Source: JAHBVL01 sp963712055 (lineage in GTDB: Bacteria > Chloroflexota > Chloroflexia > Thermomicrobiales > UBA6265). From it: a DNA stretch of 64,000 nucleotides. Shown piece after piece: positions 24,728 to 34,502 of this stretch; position 1 is the first letter of the stretch; each line of letters opens with the position of its first letter. Made by a program: the position numbers and the translations under genes. The DNA is taken from contig CAVQGN010000002.1 in the NCBI GenBank assembly GCA_963712055.1, positions 1-64,000 on the forward strand, given 5' to 3'. The notes under the pieces are model-generated. The model saw nothing but the letters and a program-made list of their open reading frames with translations. It was not told the origin of the DNA and made no database searches.

Positions 24728-25758
24728 GCTACCCGCGCAGCAAGCCCGCCGACCTCGAAGCGTGGGATCACAATCTCACCAGACTCGGCGGTCATTTCCT
24801 GCAGAGTTTTCGCTGGGGCGCGTTCAAGGAGCTTCATGGTTTCGAGGTGCGGAGAATCGCAACCAACGGCGTCGAGCCCACAGCGATGGCGCAGCTGCTG
24901 ATCCGTCGAAAGGGCCCGATTAGCGCGGTGTATATCCCTCGCGGACCTGCGTGGGATGGTTCCAGCGATTCATTGTCCGACCTTTTCGAGCGCGTGGACC
25001 ATCTCTGTCGGCGTGAGCGCTCGATCCTGGCGCTGATCGAGTCCGATGTTCGATTGCCACGCGCGTTCCTTGGCGATCCAAGGAACCAGACACCAGGCCC
25101 CGCGCATGCGCAACCGGTCCGCACCGTCAAGATTCCGCTTCTGGACGATGACGCGATCATGGCTCAGATGCGCTCGAAGACGCGATCACAAGTTCGGCAG
25201 GCGAATCGACGCGGGGTCAGTGTGGTTCGCGCATCTGGCACCAGCGACTCGCTTTTCGATGACTTCTATCAGATGCTCGTGGACACCTCGTCGCGAAACG
25301 AATTCGGGGTTCATTCACGCGCATACTATCGTGATTTCCTTGACATCATGGGACAGGATTCGGCTCTGTTGGTCGCGCAGATCGACGGGCAATCAGTGTC
25401 TGCCATCATCACCGGTGATTTCGCGGATGAGGGCATCTATTTTTATGGTGCTTCATCCACTGAATTCCGGTCGAGTGGGGCAAGCGTTGCTCTCCAGTTC
25501 GCGGCGATGCAGTGGGCGAGAGAACGTGGCGCCAAACGCTACGATCTCTGGGGCATTCCGGCCGAAGATCCAGTCACCGAAGCCAGCGACCCTGCCACTC
25601 CGATTGCCTCGCGAGGAGCGAACATGAGTGGTCTCTACCGCTTCAAGACTGGATTCGGAGGCGAGATCGTTTCGTATCCGCCGACCGTGCAGCGCAACTA
25701 TTCGCGCATCGGCGCTTGGGCGTTCGACCGTTTCATCGGTTCAAGGAACGCGGAATGA
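24724..25758 (+). CDS. FemX/FemAB-type peptidoglycan branching transferase
   Basis: Fem-family enzymes transfer amino acids from aminoacyl-tRNA to the side-chain amine of the peptidoglycan precursor. The protein has 344 residues with the two-GNAT-domain plan: early WDHNLTRLGGHFLQSFRWGAFKE (typical HxLQSxxWGxFK, quoted here in part), PRGPAW, then RSKTRSQVRQANRRGV, FGVHSRAYYRDFLDIMG, and the C-terminal FYGASSTEFRSSGASV, RYDLWGIP and GLYRFKTGFGGE. A helical coiled arm, present in FemA but not FemX, is not seen. It overlaps both the HEAT gene and murE by four bases, so it is coupled to precursor synthesis. This implies a cross-bridge or branched stem peptide. Confidence 0.9.
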   Translation: MSYPRSKPADLEAWDHNLTRLGGHFLQSFRWGAFKELHGFEVRRIATNGVEPTAMAQLLIRRKGPISAVYIPRGPAWDGSSDSLSDLFERVDHLCRRERSILALIESDVRLPRAFLGDPRNQTPGPAHAQPVRTVKIPLLDDDAIMAQMRSKTRSQVRQANRRGVSVVRASGTSDSLFDDFYQMLVDTSSRNEFGVHSRAYYRDFLDIMGQDSALLVAQIDGQSVSAIITGDFADEGIYFYGASSTEFRSSGASVALQFAAMQWARERGAKRYDLWGIPAEDPVTEASDPATPIASRGANMSGLYRFKTGFGGEIVSYPPTVQRNYSRIGAWAFDRFIGSRNAE

Positions 25759-27260
25759 GTTCGTCGGCGGTCAAGACCCTTGGGTTTCTGGCCGGGTCGT
25801 CCCAAGCGCTGGGATTGCAGGGCGATCCCGCTACGCCAATCACTGAAATCCAGTTCGATTCGCGGTTGATCCAGCCCGGGAATCTCTTTGTCGCATTGCG
25901 AGGTGGATACGTCAATGGACACGACTTCATAAACGATGCGATCGAACGGGGCGCCTCGGCGATTGCAACTGAGCATCCCGTCGGCGACGTTCCGTCGATT
26001 GTGTTCAGTGACACCCGGGAAGCTTTGCCAGATCTGGCGACTGCCTTTTTCGACAAACCCTCGGAGTCACTGTCGGTCATCGGGATCACCGGCACCGACG
26101 GAAAAACGACTACCTCGTATCTGGTGGACGCCATCTTGCGGCATGGTGGTCTGCGAACAGGGATGATCGGGACGGTGTCGGTGAAGATTGGCGATGAGAT
26201 CGTCGAGCATGAAACCCGGCAGACGACTCCCGAGTCACTCGAAATTCAACGTTATCTGGCCAGTATGCGAGCCGCAGGAGTCACGCACGCGGTTCTCGAA
26301 GCGACTTCACATGGTTTAGTCGACCATCGGCTCGACCGAACCCGGTTTGCGATCGGGGCGGTGACGAACATCACCCATGAACACCTCGAACGCCATGGCA
26401 CGATCGAGGCCTACTGGCGGGCAAAGGCGACCTTGTTCGAGTGGCTGGGTCAGACCGGTGGTTGGGCAATCGTCAACATGGACGACGAAGGCGCGCGGTC
26501 GGTACTGCCGTACGCTGACGAGGCTCGCCTGTTGACCTATGGTAGCGGTGACGATGCTGATCTCCGTGTCAGCCAGATCGAATGTGATATCCGCGGAATA
26601 CGGTTCTCGTTGACCTATGAATCCCAGACGTGGCCGGTGTCGGTTCCACATCTTGGCGAATTCAATGCCGAGAATGCTGCTTGCGCGGTTAGTATCGGTC
26701 TCGCTGCCGGTGTGTCCATCGAGACAGCCGTGAGCGCTCTGGCGAGCGCTCCGGCGGTGCCAGGTCGACTGGCAATGGTCGACCAAGGTCAGCCATTTAC
26801 GGTTGTGGTGGATTACGCGCACACGCCGGAATCGCTGGCGAAAGTTCTGGACCTGCTTCGCCGCTTAAACCCTGAGGGGCGACTGATTGCCATTTCCGGG
26901 AGTGCTGGCGAACGCGACGTACTCAAGCGACCGCTCCAGGGGCGGGTGTCGGCAGAACGAGCAGACATCAGCATATTCACCTCGGAAGACCCGCGCTTCG
27001 AGGACGAGGCGCAAATCCTGGCCCAGATCGCTGCCGGAGCGCTCGAGATCGGCAAGATCGAAGGGATCGACTTCCACCTTATTGAGGATCGGCGAGAAGC
27101 AATCTCGTTTGCCATGGGCCTCGCCAGACCAGGTGATGCGGTTCTCCTGGCTGGCAAAGGCCACGAAGCAAGCATCATCGTCGGCGCAACGAAGGTCCCC
27201 TGGAACGAAAGCAAGGAAGCTCGGCAGGCTCTCATTGCGGCGGGGTATGGCGACGACTAG
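25755..27260 (+). CDS. murE: UDP-N-acetylmuramyl-tripeptide synthetase
   Basis: Cytoplasmic ATP-dependent ligase adding the third amino acid to UDP-MurNAc-L-Ala-D-Glu; 501 residues. The start is the ATG overlapping the femX stop (ATGA); the open frame further upstream belongs to no protein. Seen: ligase P-loop GITGTDGKTTTS, TTPESLEIQ, ATSHGLVDHRLD, the carbamylated-lysine region (AYWRAKATLF), NxENAACAV-type block, VVDYAHTPESL and the C-terminal GKGHE. The amino-acid selectivity loop reads TSEDPR, which differs from the DNPR of meso-diaminopimelate enzymes but keeps the Arg, so the third residue (Dap, Orn or Lys) cannot be told. murF is not in the window. Confidence 0.95.
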   Translation: MSSSAVKTLGFLAGSSQALGLQGDPATPITEIQFDSRLIQPGNLFVALRGGYVNGHDFINDAIERGASAIATEHPVGDVPSIVFSDTREALPDLATAFFDKPSESLSVIGITGTDGKTTTSYLVDAILRHGGLRTGMIGTVSVKIGDEIVEHETRQTTPESLEIQRYLASMRAAGVTHAVLEATSHGLVDHRLDRTRFAIGAVTNITHEHLERHGTIEAYWRAKATLFEWLGQTGGWAIVNMDDEGARSVLPYADEARLLTYGSGDDADLRVSQIECDIRGIRFSLTYESQTWPVSVPHLGEFNAENAACAVSIGLAAGVSIETAVSALASAPAVPGRLAMVDQGQPFTVVVDYAHTPESLAKVLDLLRRLNPEGRLIAISGSAGERDVLKRPLQGRVSAERADISIFTSEDPRFEDEAQILAQIAAGALEIGKIEGIDFHLIEDRREAISFAMGLARPGDAVLLAGKGHEASIIVGATKVPWNESKEARQALIAAGYGDD

Positions 27261-29083
27261 GCAGGCGATCCGTCGTCGTCTGGTTTTTCGCTTGCCGGTG
27301 CGAGGGCCAAGCCAACGTCCACGAGTTGATCCGCTTCGATGGCAGACGGTGCATCGAACATCAAATCCGTTCCACGCTGGTTTTTCGGAAATGCGATGAC
27401 TTCGCGGATGCTGTCGTCACCAGTCATCAACATCACGAAGCGGTCGATCCCCATGGCAATGCCGCCGTGCGGCGGAGCGCCAAAGTCGAGGGCGTCGATG
27501 ATCGCGCCGAACCGTTCCCGCTGGGCTTCTGTTGTATGGCCCATGAGTGAAAAGACCATCTTCTGGTCCGCAGCTTTGTGCATGCGGATACTGCCACCGC
27601 CGACCTCATTGCCATTGAGCACGAGGTCATATTGGCGCGCGCGGACTGCACCCGGATCAGATTCGAGAAGTGGTCGGTCTTCCTCGAAGAAACCAGAAAA
27701 AGGATTGTGAACGGCATCCCAACGCTGGCCGTCTTCATCCCATTCCAGAAGCGGAAAATCCTCCACCCAGCAATAGGCGAAAACGTTTGGATCCGCGAGA
27801 CCGAGTGCTTCGCCGAGATGCTCGCGAAGCGCAGAAAGTGTTTTCGCAACGACGTCTGGTTGATCAGCCACCATCAGCACGAGATCGCCAGATGTGGCTC
27901 CGATGCCGGTGGTCAACTGCTCCATTTCGGAGTCGGTGAAGAATTTTGCAATCGGAGAACGGTAACCGTCCTCGGCCAGTCCGATGTAGGCGAGACCCTT
28001 CGCCCCGGAACGCTTGGCGAACTCGGTAAGGTCATCGATTTCTCGTCGACTAACACTCGCCATGCCGGGAGCCACGATCGCTTTCACCTGACCTCCGGCA
28101 CTGGCAACCGAAGCGAAGGCCTTGAACTCCGAGTTCCGGGCGACGTCGGTGACGTCCTGCAGCTCGAGACCAAAACGGAGATCTGGTCTATCGGAACCGA
28201 ATCGGTTCATGGCATCGGCATAACTGATGCGAGCGAACGGTTTCTGCATGATCAACCGATCCGAATAGCGCTCGGTGATCTCGATAAAAAGGTCTTCTAT
28301 GAGACCGGTTACGTCTGCCTCGTCGACAAACGACATCTCGACATCGAGCTGGGTGAACTCGGGCTGGCGATCGGCCCGCTGAGCTTCATCACGGAAGCAA
28401 CGGGCGATCTGGAAATATCTATCGAGGCCGGCGACCATGAGCAACTGTTTGAGCTGCTGCGGCGACTGGGGGAGGGCGTAGAACGAACCGGGCGCTTGAC
28501 TGGAAGGCACGACGAAGTCGCGGGCGCCTTCCGGGGTGCTCCGGATAAGTAAAGGTGTTTCTACTTCGACGAACCCACGATCATCGAGATAGTCCCGCAT
28601 GAACTTGACGATCCGGTGGCGAAGGATGACGTTATTGCGCATCTTGGCGCGGCGGAGATCGAGATAGCGGTATTTAAGTCGCAGCGATTCGTCAACATCA
28701 CTCTCTTCGTTGATGTAAAACGGCGGTGTCTGGGCACTGTTGAGAATCTCGATCGAGGTCGCTTCGAGTTCGATTTCACCGGTAGCGAGTCTGGGATTGA
28801 CCGTGCCTTCTGGTCGTTCACGAACGATCCCACTCACAGCCAGGACATATTCGTTGCGAACATCACTGGCGATAGCGTGAGCTTCCGGCGAGATCTCGGG
28901 GTTGAAAACCACCTGCGAGATGCCATATCGGTCGCGGAGATCGATAAAGATCAGCCCTCCCAGATCGCGGCGACGGTGGACCCAGCCCTGAAGTCTCTGA
29001 GTTTCGCCGACGTTGCTGGCTCGCAGCGTTCCGCATGTGACTCTACCGGTTACCGAAGGATCGATATCGATCTGCTGTCCCAT
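27257..29083 (-). CDS. aspS: aspartyl-tRNA synthetase
   Basis: Class II synthetase of the bacterial type, about 608 residues with the ATG at 29083. The open frame continues to 29122, but family proteins begin close to TCGTLRASNVGE. N-terminal OB anticodon domain (LQGWVHRRRDLGGLIFIDLR), catalytic core with motif 2 around ARCFRDEAQRADRQPEFTQ, the bacteria-specific GAD insertion (about 300-420) and motif 3 GGIAMGIDRFVMLM. The flipping-loop and core sequence do not by themselves show whether it also charges tRNA-Asn. Its stop overlaps the convergent murE stop by four bases. It follows mazG on the same strand. Confidence 0.96.
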   Translation of the reverse strand: MGQQIDIDPSVTGRVTCGTLRASNVGETQRLQGWVHRRRDLGGLIFIDLRDRYGISQVVFNPEISPEAHAIASDVRNEYVLAVSGIVRERPEGTVNPRLATGEIELEATSIEILNSAQTPPFYINEESDVDESLRLKYRYLDLRRAKMRNNVILRHRIVKFMRDYLDDRGFVEVETPLLIRSTPEGARDFVVPSSQAPGSFYALPQSPQQLKQLLMVAGLDRYFQIARCFRDEAQRADRQPEFTQLDVEMSFVDEADVTGLIEDLFIEITERYSDRLIMQKPFARISYADAMNRFGSDRPDLRFGLELQDVTDVARNSEFKAFASVASAGGQVKAIVAPGMASVSRREIDDLTEFAKRSGAKGLAYIGLAEDGYRSPIAKFFTDSEMEQLTTGIGATSGDLVLMVADQPDVVAKTLSALREHLGEALGLADPNVFAYCWVEDFPLLEWDEDGQRWDAVHNPFSGFFEEDRPLLESDPGAVRARQYDLVLNGNEVGGGSIRMHKAADQKMVFSLMGHTTEAQRERFGAIIDALDFGAPPHGGIAMGIDRFVMLMTGDDSIREVIAFPKNQRGTDLMFDAPSAIEADQLVDVGLALAPASEKPDDDGSPA

Positions 29084-29151
29084 AATCCGCTTGCCATCTC
29101 CCTTGAAGACGTACATCAGCACGCTTCACTAAAAGTTTCCCAACCATCCGT

Positions 29152-30471
29152 TCATGCTTTCGAACGTCGATAGGCTGCTTCGAGAAGCTGCTCCGGATCG
29201 GCTCCGCAGTCGAACGCTTCCTGAACCAGCGCCAGCAGGCGGTCTCCGAGCATAGCCTTCGGTTCCGATTTGTCGCCACCCTCGATCTGCGCTGATTCGG
29301 CCAGCCGGATTCGCTGCAACGTGGAGAGCGACGGAGGCAGCTGATCATAGCGAAGCGCGGGCACGGTGTCAGCTTGCTCGCCTTTTTCGGACGATTTCAC
29401 CGCTTTCCATGTTTTCACCACGTCGTCAGCTGTTTCAGCGTAAGCATCGCCGAAGACATGCGGGTGACGTCGCACGATCTTCTCGTTGACCGATGCGTAG
29501 ACATCTTCGATCGTGAAAGTTCCTGCCTCCTCAGCGATCTGGGCATTCAAGGCGATCAGCAGCAAGAGGTCTCCTAGCTCACCGGCAAGGTCGGATGGAT
29601 CGTCGCGATCGATCGCGTCTATCACTTCGTGAGCTTCTTCGAGAATCTTGTCACGCAGTGTCGCGTGAGTTTGCTTCCGGTCCCAGGGGCAGCCGGTTTC
29701 TGAGCGGAGAAAGGCGACCAGATGATGAAGTGTGGCAGCGCTGCGACTTGCCTCGAGCAACGGCAACGGCGGCACGATCACGGAGGTGAGATGGTTGACA
29801 GCAACCTGATCCAGTTGATGCAGCGGAATCTCTTCTATGTGCTCAAGCCTAGAAACACCCGCTGCGGTGACAACGGTGACTCGATGATCAAGCGGAAAGA
29901 CCAGCGATAATCGCTCCTTGACCGCAGAAGCCGTGTGAGAGTCGTAGACCTGCATCACAATGACAACGCGAGCCGGGTCAACGTGCAACATAGAGCCGGA
30001 AAACGGGGCGTCATCGTCCTGGCGAGCGAGCTCAAGCGCGTCGATGACTTGGGGTTGGGCGGTGAGCAAGTCGATGCTCGCAGCGGCGCTGATCGCTTCA
30101 AATGCAGAAATGGAAGGCACGATTCGGACTTCGATGTCCGATCGTTTCGCACGGTCGATAACCGCCTGCACGGTTGTTTCACCGAGCGACGGCGATCCCG
30201 GAACAGCGTAAACAATCGCCTTTTCTGTAGCGAGTCCGAGAACTCTATCGACGATCGCAGCATAAACATCTTCGAACGTTTCGTGGTTCTCGTATAGGTC
30301 GTCGCATGCAACAACTCGCTCGTCTTGCTGTAAGAACTCTGTTCCAGGGTGGATCGTGGTTCGCAGAACGATGGTCTCAGCCTCATCAAGAATCCGCTGC
30401 GTGGCCAGTGATCGCGCGGCTGCTTCGCCCGGACCCAGGCCGACTATTGTCAGTGTTGTTGGCGGCGACAT
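29152..30471 (-). CDS. mazG: MazG nucleotide pyrophosphohydrolase with tetrapyrrole-methylase-like domain
   Basis: A YabN-type fusion of 439 residues. The first about 210 residues are a SAM-dependent methylase-like (tetrapyrrole/cobalamin methylase) domain: LTIVGLGPGEA, YAVPGSPSLGETTV and FPLDHRVTVVTAAG. The rest is MazG, with TGCPWDRKQTHATLRDKILEEAHEV and the metal-binding Glu/Asp cluster in DLAGELGDLLLLIALNAQIAEE and a further RRHPHVFGD. The MazG part hydrolyses NTPs to NMP and pyrophosphate and helps clear damaged nucleotides. The start follows the lepA stop with no gap (TAAATG). Confidence 0.93.
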   Translation of the reverse strand: MSPPTTLTIVGLGPGEAAARSLATQRILDEAETIVLRTTIHPGTEFLQQDERVVACDDLYENHETFEDVYAAIVDRVLGLATEKAIVYAVPGSPSLGETTVQAVIDRAKRSDIEVRIVPSISAFEAISAAASIDLLTAQPQVIDALELARQDDDAPFSGSMLHVDPARVVIVMQVYDSHTASAVKERLSLVFPLDHRVTVVTAAGVSRLEHIEEIPLHQLDQVAVNHLTSVIVPPLPLLEASRSAATLHHLVAFLRSETGCPWDRKQTHATLRDKILEEAHEVIDAIDRDDPSDLAGELGDLLLLIALNAQIAEEAGTFTIEDVYASVNEKIVRRHPHVFGDAYAETADDVVKTWKAVKSSEKGEQADTVPALRYDQLPPSLSTLQRIRLAESAQIEGGDKSEPKAMLGDRLLALVQEAFDCGADPEQLLEAAYRRSKA

Positions 30472-32340
30472 TTAGCTCTTGCTCGAGCGGGTCGGATCGT
30501 TGAGACTGAGCACCGCCATGAAGGCTTCTTGCGGGATTTCGACACTTCCCACCACCTTCATCCGCGCTTTACCTTCTTTCTGCTTTTCGAGCAGTTTGCG
30601 TTTGCGACTGATGTCACCGCCGTAGCACTTAGCGAGGACGTTCTTGCGCATGGCTCGGATGGTTTCGCGGGCGACAACCTTGCTGCCAATCGACGCTTGC
30701 ACCGGCACATCAAACATTTGTCGCGGAATGAGTTCTCGCAACGCTTGAACCAGATCGCGACCGCGGGTATAGGCGGTTTCGCGGTGGGTGATCACTGACA
30801 ATGCGTCCACCGGAGCGGCGTTGACAAGCACATCGAGCCGCACCAGATCGGCGGCTTCCAGTCGCGAAAACGAGTAATCAAGCGATGCGTATCCCTGCGT
30901 CCGGCTCTTGAGTTGATCATAGAAGTCGACGATCACCTCACCGAGCGGCATATCGAACGTGAGGTTGACCCGGTCCTCGTCGAGATATTGCATCTCCTTG
31001 AACTGACCGCGTCTGGTGGTCACGAGTTCCATCACATTTCCGATATAGCGGGAAGGAACGATGACACTGATGTTCATCCACGGTTCGCGGATCTCGTCGA
31101 AATCGCCAGGCGATGGCATCGCAGATGGGTTCTCGACCTTCAGAATCTCTCCGGAACGCATCAAGACCTCATATTCGACACTGGGTGCTGTCGCCAGGAG
31201 ATCAAGGTCGTATTCGCGTTCCAGGCGTTCCTGCACAATCTCCATGTGGAGAAGACCAAGGAATCCAACCCGGTAGCCGAAACCGAGCGCTATCGAGGAT
31301 TCGGGTTCGAATACGAGTGAGGCATCGTTCAATTGCAGTTTTTCGAGTGCGTCGCGGAGGAGCGGATAGTCCTCACCATCGACCGGATAAATGCCTGCAA
31401 ACACCATTGGTTTGGCCGGGCGATACCCTGGAACGGGGACATCAGCGGGATGGGCGTCGGCAGTGATGGTGTCTCCCATTTGCAGGTCTTTGACCACCTT
31501 AAGCCCGGTTGCGATGTATCCGACTTCGCCACAGTAGAGCGAGCGGGTCGAGATCATGCTCGGCGCAAAGTAACCAAGTTCGAGGATGTCGGCGGTTTTG
31601 CCAGTCGACATGAGCTGAACACGCTCATCTCGGGAAAGCGAGCCATCAATCATTTTTACGTAGGCGATAACCCCTTTGTAGGGGTCGAAATGGGAATCGA
31701 AGATTAGGGCCCGGGCCGGTTTCTCAGCGTGACCAGCTGGTGGGGGAACGTATTTGACGACTGCTTCGAGAATCTCACTGATTCCGGTGCCGTCCTTGGC
31801 CGACGCAAGAATGATCTCGTCATCAAGCAGGCCGATGATGTTCTGAACCTCGGTTCGGACACCGTCAGGATTTGCACTTGGAAGATCGATCTTGTTGATG
31901 ACGGCGATGATGGTCAGATCGAGTTCGAGCGCGAGATAGACGTTCGCCAGGGTTTGGGCTTCGATCCCCTGGCTGGCATCGACGACCAGAATTGCACCTT
32001 CACAGGCTGCGAGACTGCGGCTGACTTCGTAAGAAAAGTCGACATGACCGGGTGTGTCGATCAGGTTGAGTTCGTAGTCGAGGCCGTCACTTGCCGTGTA
32101 TGCCATCCGCACGGCGCGGGCTTTGATGGTGATCCCTTTTTCACGCTCGAGATCCATCGAATCGAGTACTTGATTCATCATCTGCCGCGATTGCAGCGTG
32201 CCAGTTTTTTCAAGGAGTCGGTCAGCGAGTGTCGATTTCCCGTGATCGATGTGCGCGATGATACTGAAATTGCGGATTCGCGATTGCGGAACCGGTGCTC
32301 CAGGAGCAGATTTGGTTGGTGAGGAGGCGGTAGTCGACAT
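30472..32340 (-). CDS. lepA: elongation factor 4 (back-translocase)
   Basis: Ribosome-bound GTPase of 622 residues. G1 AHIDHGKSTLADRL, effector region EREKGITIKARAV, G3 DTPGHVDF, G4 NKIDL, and the LepA-specific C-terminal domain near FDMPLGEVIVDFYDQLKSRTQGYASLDY are all intact. A C-terminal block GGDISRKRKLLEKQKEGK is the family's lysine-rich tail. Twenty extra residues precede the G domain (MSTTASSPTKSAPG...), probably flexible. It is followed immediately by mazG and preceded, 40 bases away, by murJ. Confidence 0.97.
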   Translation of the reverse strand: MSTTASSPTKSAPGAPVPQSRIRNFSIIAHIDHGKSTLADRLLEKTGTLQSRQMMNQVLDSMDLEREKGITIKARAVRMAYTASDGLDYELNLIDTPGHVDFSYEVSRSLAACEGAILVVDASQGIEAQTLANVYLALELDLTIIAVINKIDLPSANPDGVRTEVQNIIGLLDDEIILASAKDGTGISEILEAVVKYVPPPAGHAEKPARALIFDSHFDPYKGVIAYVKMIDGSLSRDERVQLMSTGKTADILELGYFAPSMISTRSLYCGEVGYIATGLKVVKDLQMGDTITADAHPADVPVPGYRPAKPMVFAGIYPVDGEDYPLLRDALEKLQLNDASLVFEPESSIALGFGYRVGFLGLLHMEIVQERLEREYDLDLLATAPSVEYEVLMRSGEILKVENPSAMPSPGDFDEIREPWMNISVIVPSRYIGNVMELVTTRRGQFKEMQYLDEDRVNLTFDMPLGEVIVDFYDQLKSRTQGYASLDYSFSRLEAADLVRLDVLVNAAPVDALSVITHRETAYTRGRDLVQALRELIPRQMFDVPVQASIGSKVVARETIRAMRKNVLAKCYGGDISRKRKLLEKQKEGKARMKVVGSVEIPQEAFMAVLSLNDPTRSSKS

Positions 32341-32380
32341 AGAGCAGAGTATAGACGAGGCCCGCGGGCAGTCTGGAACT

Positions 32381-34039
32381 CTACATACCTTCGACGGTCG
32401 GTGGGCGCCGTCGAAATCGTTTGAGTGGAGTGGTCAACCGACTAATTTCCGGAACGCCCAGTAGATAGCAGACTGCCAGATAGGTGCTGCCAACCAGAAC
32501 GAAACCGAAACCGAGCATCCCAAGCGCGACCAGACGGTTCGTGTTTTCCGGATCGGTGACGTGATCGAGTTGCGGTCTGATCGCTTCGGCAACGGCGGCC
32601 ATGGCCACTGCCGCCAGGATCACTCGCACGATCCAGCCGCCAAATTGCTGCCCGAAGCCTCCCAGTCGACGTCGGAGCACAAACGAGAGAATTACCGCCT
32701 CAACCATCGTGGAAATCGTCAGGGACATGGCCAGCCCGACATGACCGAGGCGATCAACGGTCAGATAGCAGAGGACGATGTTCAACGCGATGATGAAGAG
32801 TCCGGCCGCGACTGGAGTGATCGTGTCGCGCATGGCGTAGAAGGTCCGCGCAAGAACTTCAACCAGCCCATAGAAGACGAGCCCTCCGGCCAGCAGAGCC
32901 AATGGATTGGCGGCCAGGCGCGTCGATTCCGCGGTGAAACTTCCGGTCTGAAAGACAGATTGAAACATCGCCGTTCCGAACGCGTAGAGGATGATCGAGG
33001 ATGGAATGATCAGGAAGAGCAGCGGTCGCATTGCCCGGCCCAACAACGACTTGACCGCGTCGACATTGCCTCGTTCGAATGCTTCTGCCATCGAGGGGAA
33101 AATGACGGTCGAAATACTGAGAGCGATAACCCCGTTCGGAAGCATCATCATCATCCAGGCGTAGTTCATTCCGGAAACGCGGCCTTCACCAGCGGTGCTG
33201 GCGAAGTGATTGACGGCGACGAAGTTGATCTGGAAGGCTGCTTGACCGATGACCCGGGGCAGGAGGAGACGGCCAACTTCGCCAAGTCCTTCCACCCGTT
33301 CGCGCAAGACAGGGCGAATGACCGTACCGGACCGGATGACCCCAGGGACCTGAATTCCAACGTGAAGGAGCGCGCCCAGAAGGACACCGGCCGTTACACC
33401 GTTGATCCCATAGGTCGGTGCAAGAAAGATGGCAGCGAGGAGAATGGAAAGATTGTAGACAACAGGAGCCATCGCCGGGAGAAAGAACTTCTGTTGTGCT
33501 TCCAGGATCCCTTTCGCGGCAATCCCCATGCCGAGCAGGATTGGTGAGAGGAGCAGCCAGCGCATGGTCGAAATCGCCAACTCCATCGATTCGGCAGGGA
33601 GGTCCGGAGCAACGATGTACCGCATGATCGGATCGGCAAAGATGAAGGCGACCGTGCCCAGGAGAGCGGTCAGGATCATCGTGTAGGTCACGACCCCAGA
33701 GGCGAGTCGATTGGCAAGATCGCGGCGGTCGCGAACGAGATATCCGGAAAAAACCGGCACGAACGCGGATCCAAAGGCACCTGACATGATGACGAGAAAG
33801 AGGAGATCCGGGATCCTAAACGCGCTCAGATAGGCATCGTAATCACTCGATGTGCCAAATCGGTTTGCCAACACAATTTCCCGAGCAAGACCGAGAATTC
33901 GGGAAACAACAAACGCTCCGGCGACAATCGACGCGTTCCGGGCCAGCGCTGGAGAAGGTGGGGATTCGGGTAGTGCTTCGCCTTGGTCAGGTTGGAGAGG
34001 AGTCGTGACAGTTTCGGCGATTGGAGTGCTGCTGCTCAA
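32381..34039 (-). CDS. murJ: lipid II flippase MurJ
   Basis: Integral membrane protein of 552 residues, of the MviN/MOP flippase family that moves lipid II across the membrane. About 14 hydrophobic helices are visible. Family blocks: ASIVAGAFVVSRILGLAREI, SDYDAYLSAFRIPDLLF, AFGSAFVPVFSGYL and QAAFQINFVAVNHFAS-like segment with GRVSGMNYAW. The Arg residues of the central cavity (in SRILGLARE and QVPGVIRSG) are present. It is the first gene of the murJ-lepA-mazG-aspS run; its start is divergent from rpsT. Gene order links wall building to translation factors by operon only. Confidence 0.95.
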   Translation of the reverse strand: MSSSTPIAETVTTPLQPDQGEALPESPPSPALARNASIVAGAFVVSRILGLAREIVLANRFGTSSDYDAYLSAFRIPDLLFLVIMSGAFGSAFVPVFSGYLVRDRRDLANRLASGVVTYTMILTALLGTVAFIFADPIMRYIVAPDLPAESMELAISTMRWLLLSPILLGMGIAAKGILEAQQKFFLPAMAPVVYNLSILLAAIFLAPTYGINGVTAGVLLGALLHVGIQVPGVIRSGTVIRPVLRERVEGLGEVGRLLLPRVIGQAAFQINFVAVNHFASTAGEGRVSGMNYAWMMMMLPNGVIALSISTVIFPSMAEAFERGNVDAVKSLLGRAMRPLLFLIIPSSIILYAFGTAMFQSVFQTGSFTAESTRLAANPLALLAGGLVFYGLVEVLARTFYAMRDTITPVAAGLFIIALNIVLCYLTVDRLGHVGLAMSLTISTMVEAVILSFVLRRRLGGFGQQFGGWIVRVILAAVAMAAVAEAIRPQLDHVTDPENTNRLVALGMLGFGFVLVGSTYLAVCYLLGVPEISRLTTPLKRFRRRPPTVEGM

Positions 34040-34068
34040 GACGTCGATCGACCCTCAAAAAGGCGCTA

Positions 34069-34098
34069 TTGCCTATACGAACGCGGATTTGGTAGACT
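34069..34098 (+). promoter_or_regulatory. promoter of rpsT
   Basis: Plus strand: -35 TTGCCT, 18-base spacer, -10 TAGACT. The leader to the TTG start of rpsT would be about 85 bases, long enough for the autoregulation known for S20 in other bacteria. Confidence 0.55.
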
Positions 34099-34190
34099 GT
34101 CACGTCGACCGGAGTTACCACCGGTCCGATGCAATGTGTCAGTTTAGATTGCGCATCAGATATTTTCACAGATAGCGAGGACCGTCAGCT

Positions 34191-34463
34191 TTGGCCAATT
34201 CGAAATCAGCCACGAAACGCATCCGGATCAATAGCGAGGCCTATGCCCGCAACAAACCGTACCGGACTTCGGCCCGGAGTGCTGTCAAGCGCGCTGAACT
34301 CGCCATTCAGGCTGGTGATGTCGAAGCTGCCGCGTTGGCCGTTGGCGAAGCGATCAGCACCCTGGATCATGTCGCCAACAAAGGTGTGATTCACGCCAAC
34401 AACGCCGCCCGTCGGAAATCGCGGTTGATGGCGAAGTACAACGCTTTGGCGGCCGCCAGCTAG
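34191..34463 (+). CDS. rpsT: 30S ribosomal protein S20
   Basis: The protein has 90 residues, the usual S20 size, and binds 16S rRNA. The start is TTG (TTG GCC AAT TCG), as in many bacteria where S20 begins MANxKSAxKR. Seen: NSKSATKRIRINSEAYARNK, AISTLDHVANKGVIHANNAA and RRKSRLMAKYNAL, all conserved. A TTG start on S20 is classical, since weak initiation is part of its self-limitation. It is flanked by a promoter and a shared hairpin terminator overlapping the end of holA. Confidence 0.97.
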   Translation: MANSKSATKRIRINSEAYARNKPYRTSARSAVKRAELAIQAGDVEAAALAVGEAISTLDHVANKGVIHANNAARRKSRLMAKYNALAAAS

Positions 34464-34502
34464 CTGTTTCAGCCCGCTCAACAACGATATAGCGACGTTC
34501 GC

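Noticed and set aside
27578..28552. Open frame of 324 codons opposite aspS
   Set aside because: Antisense shadow of a well-conserved synthetase; no protein features of its own.
32561..33547. Long plus-strand open frame of 328 codons opposite murJ
   Set aside because: It is a shadow of murJ: hydrophilic, low in hydrophobic residues, no ribosome site or family likeness.
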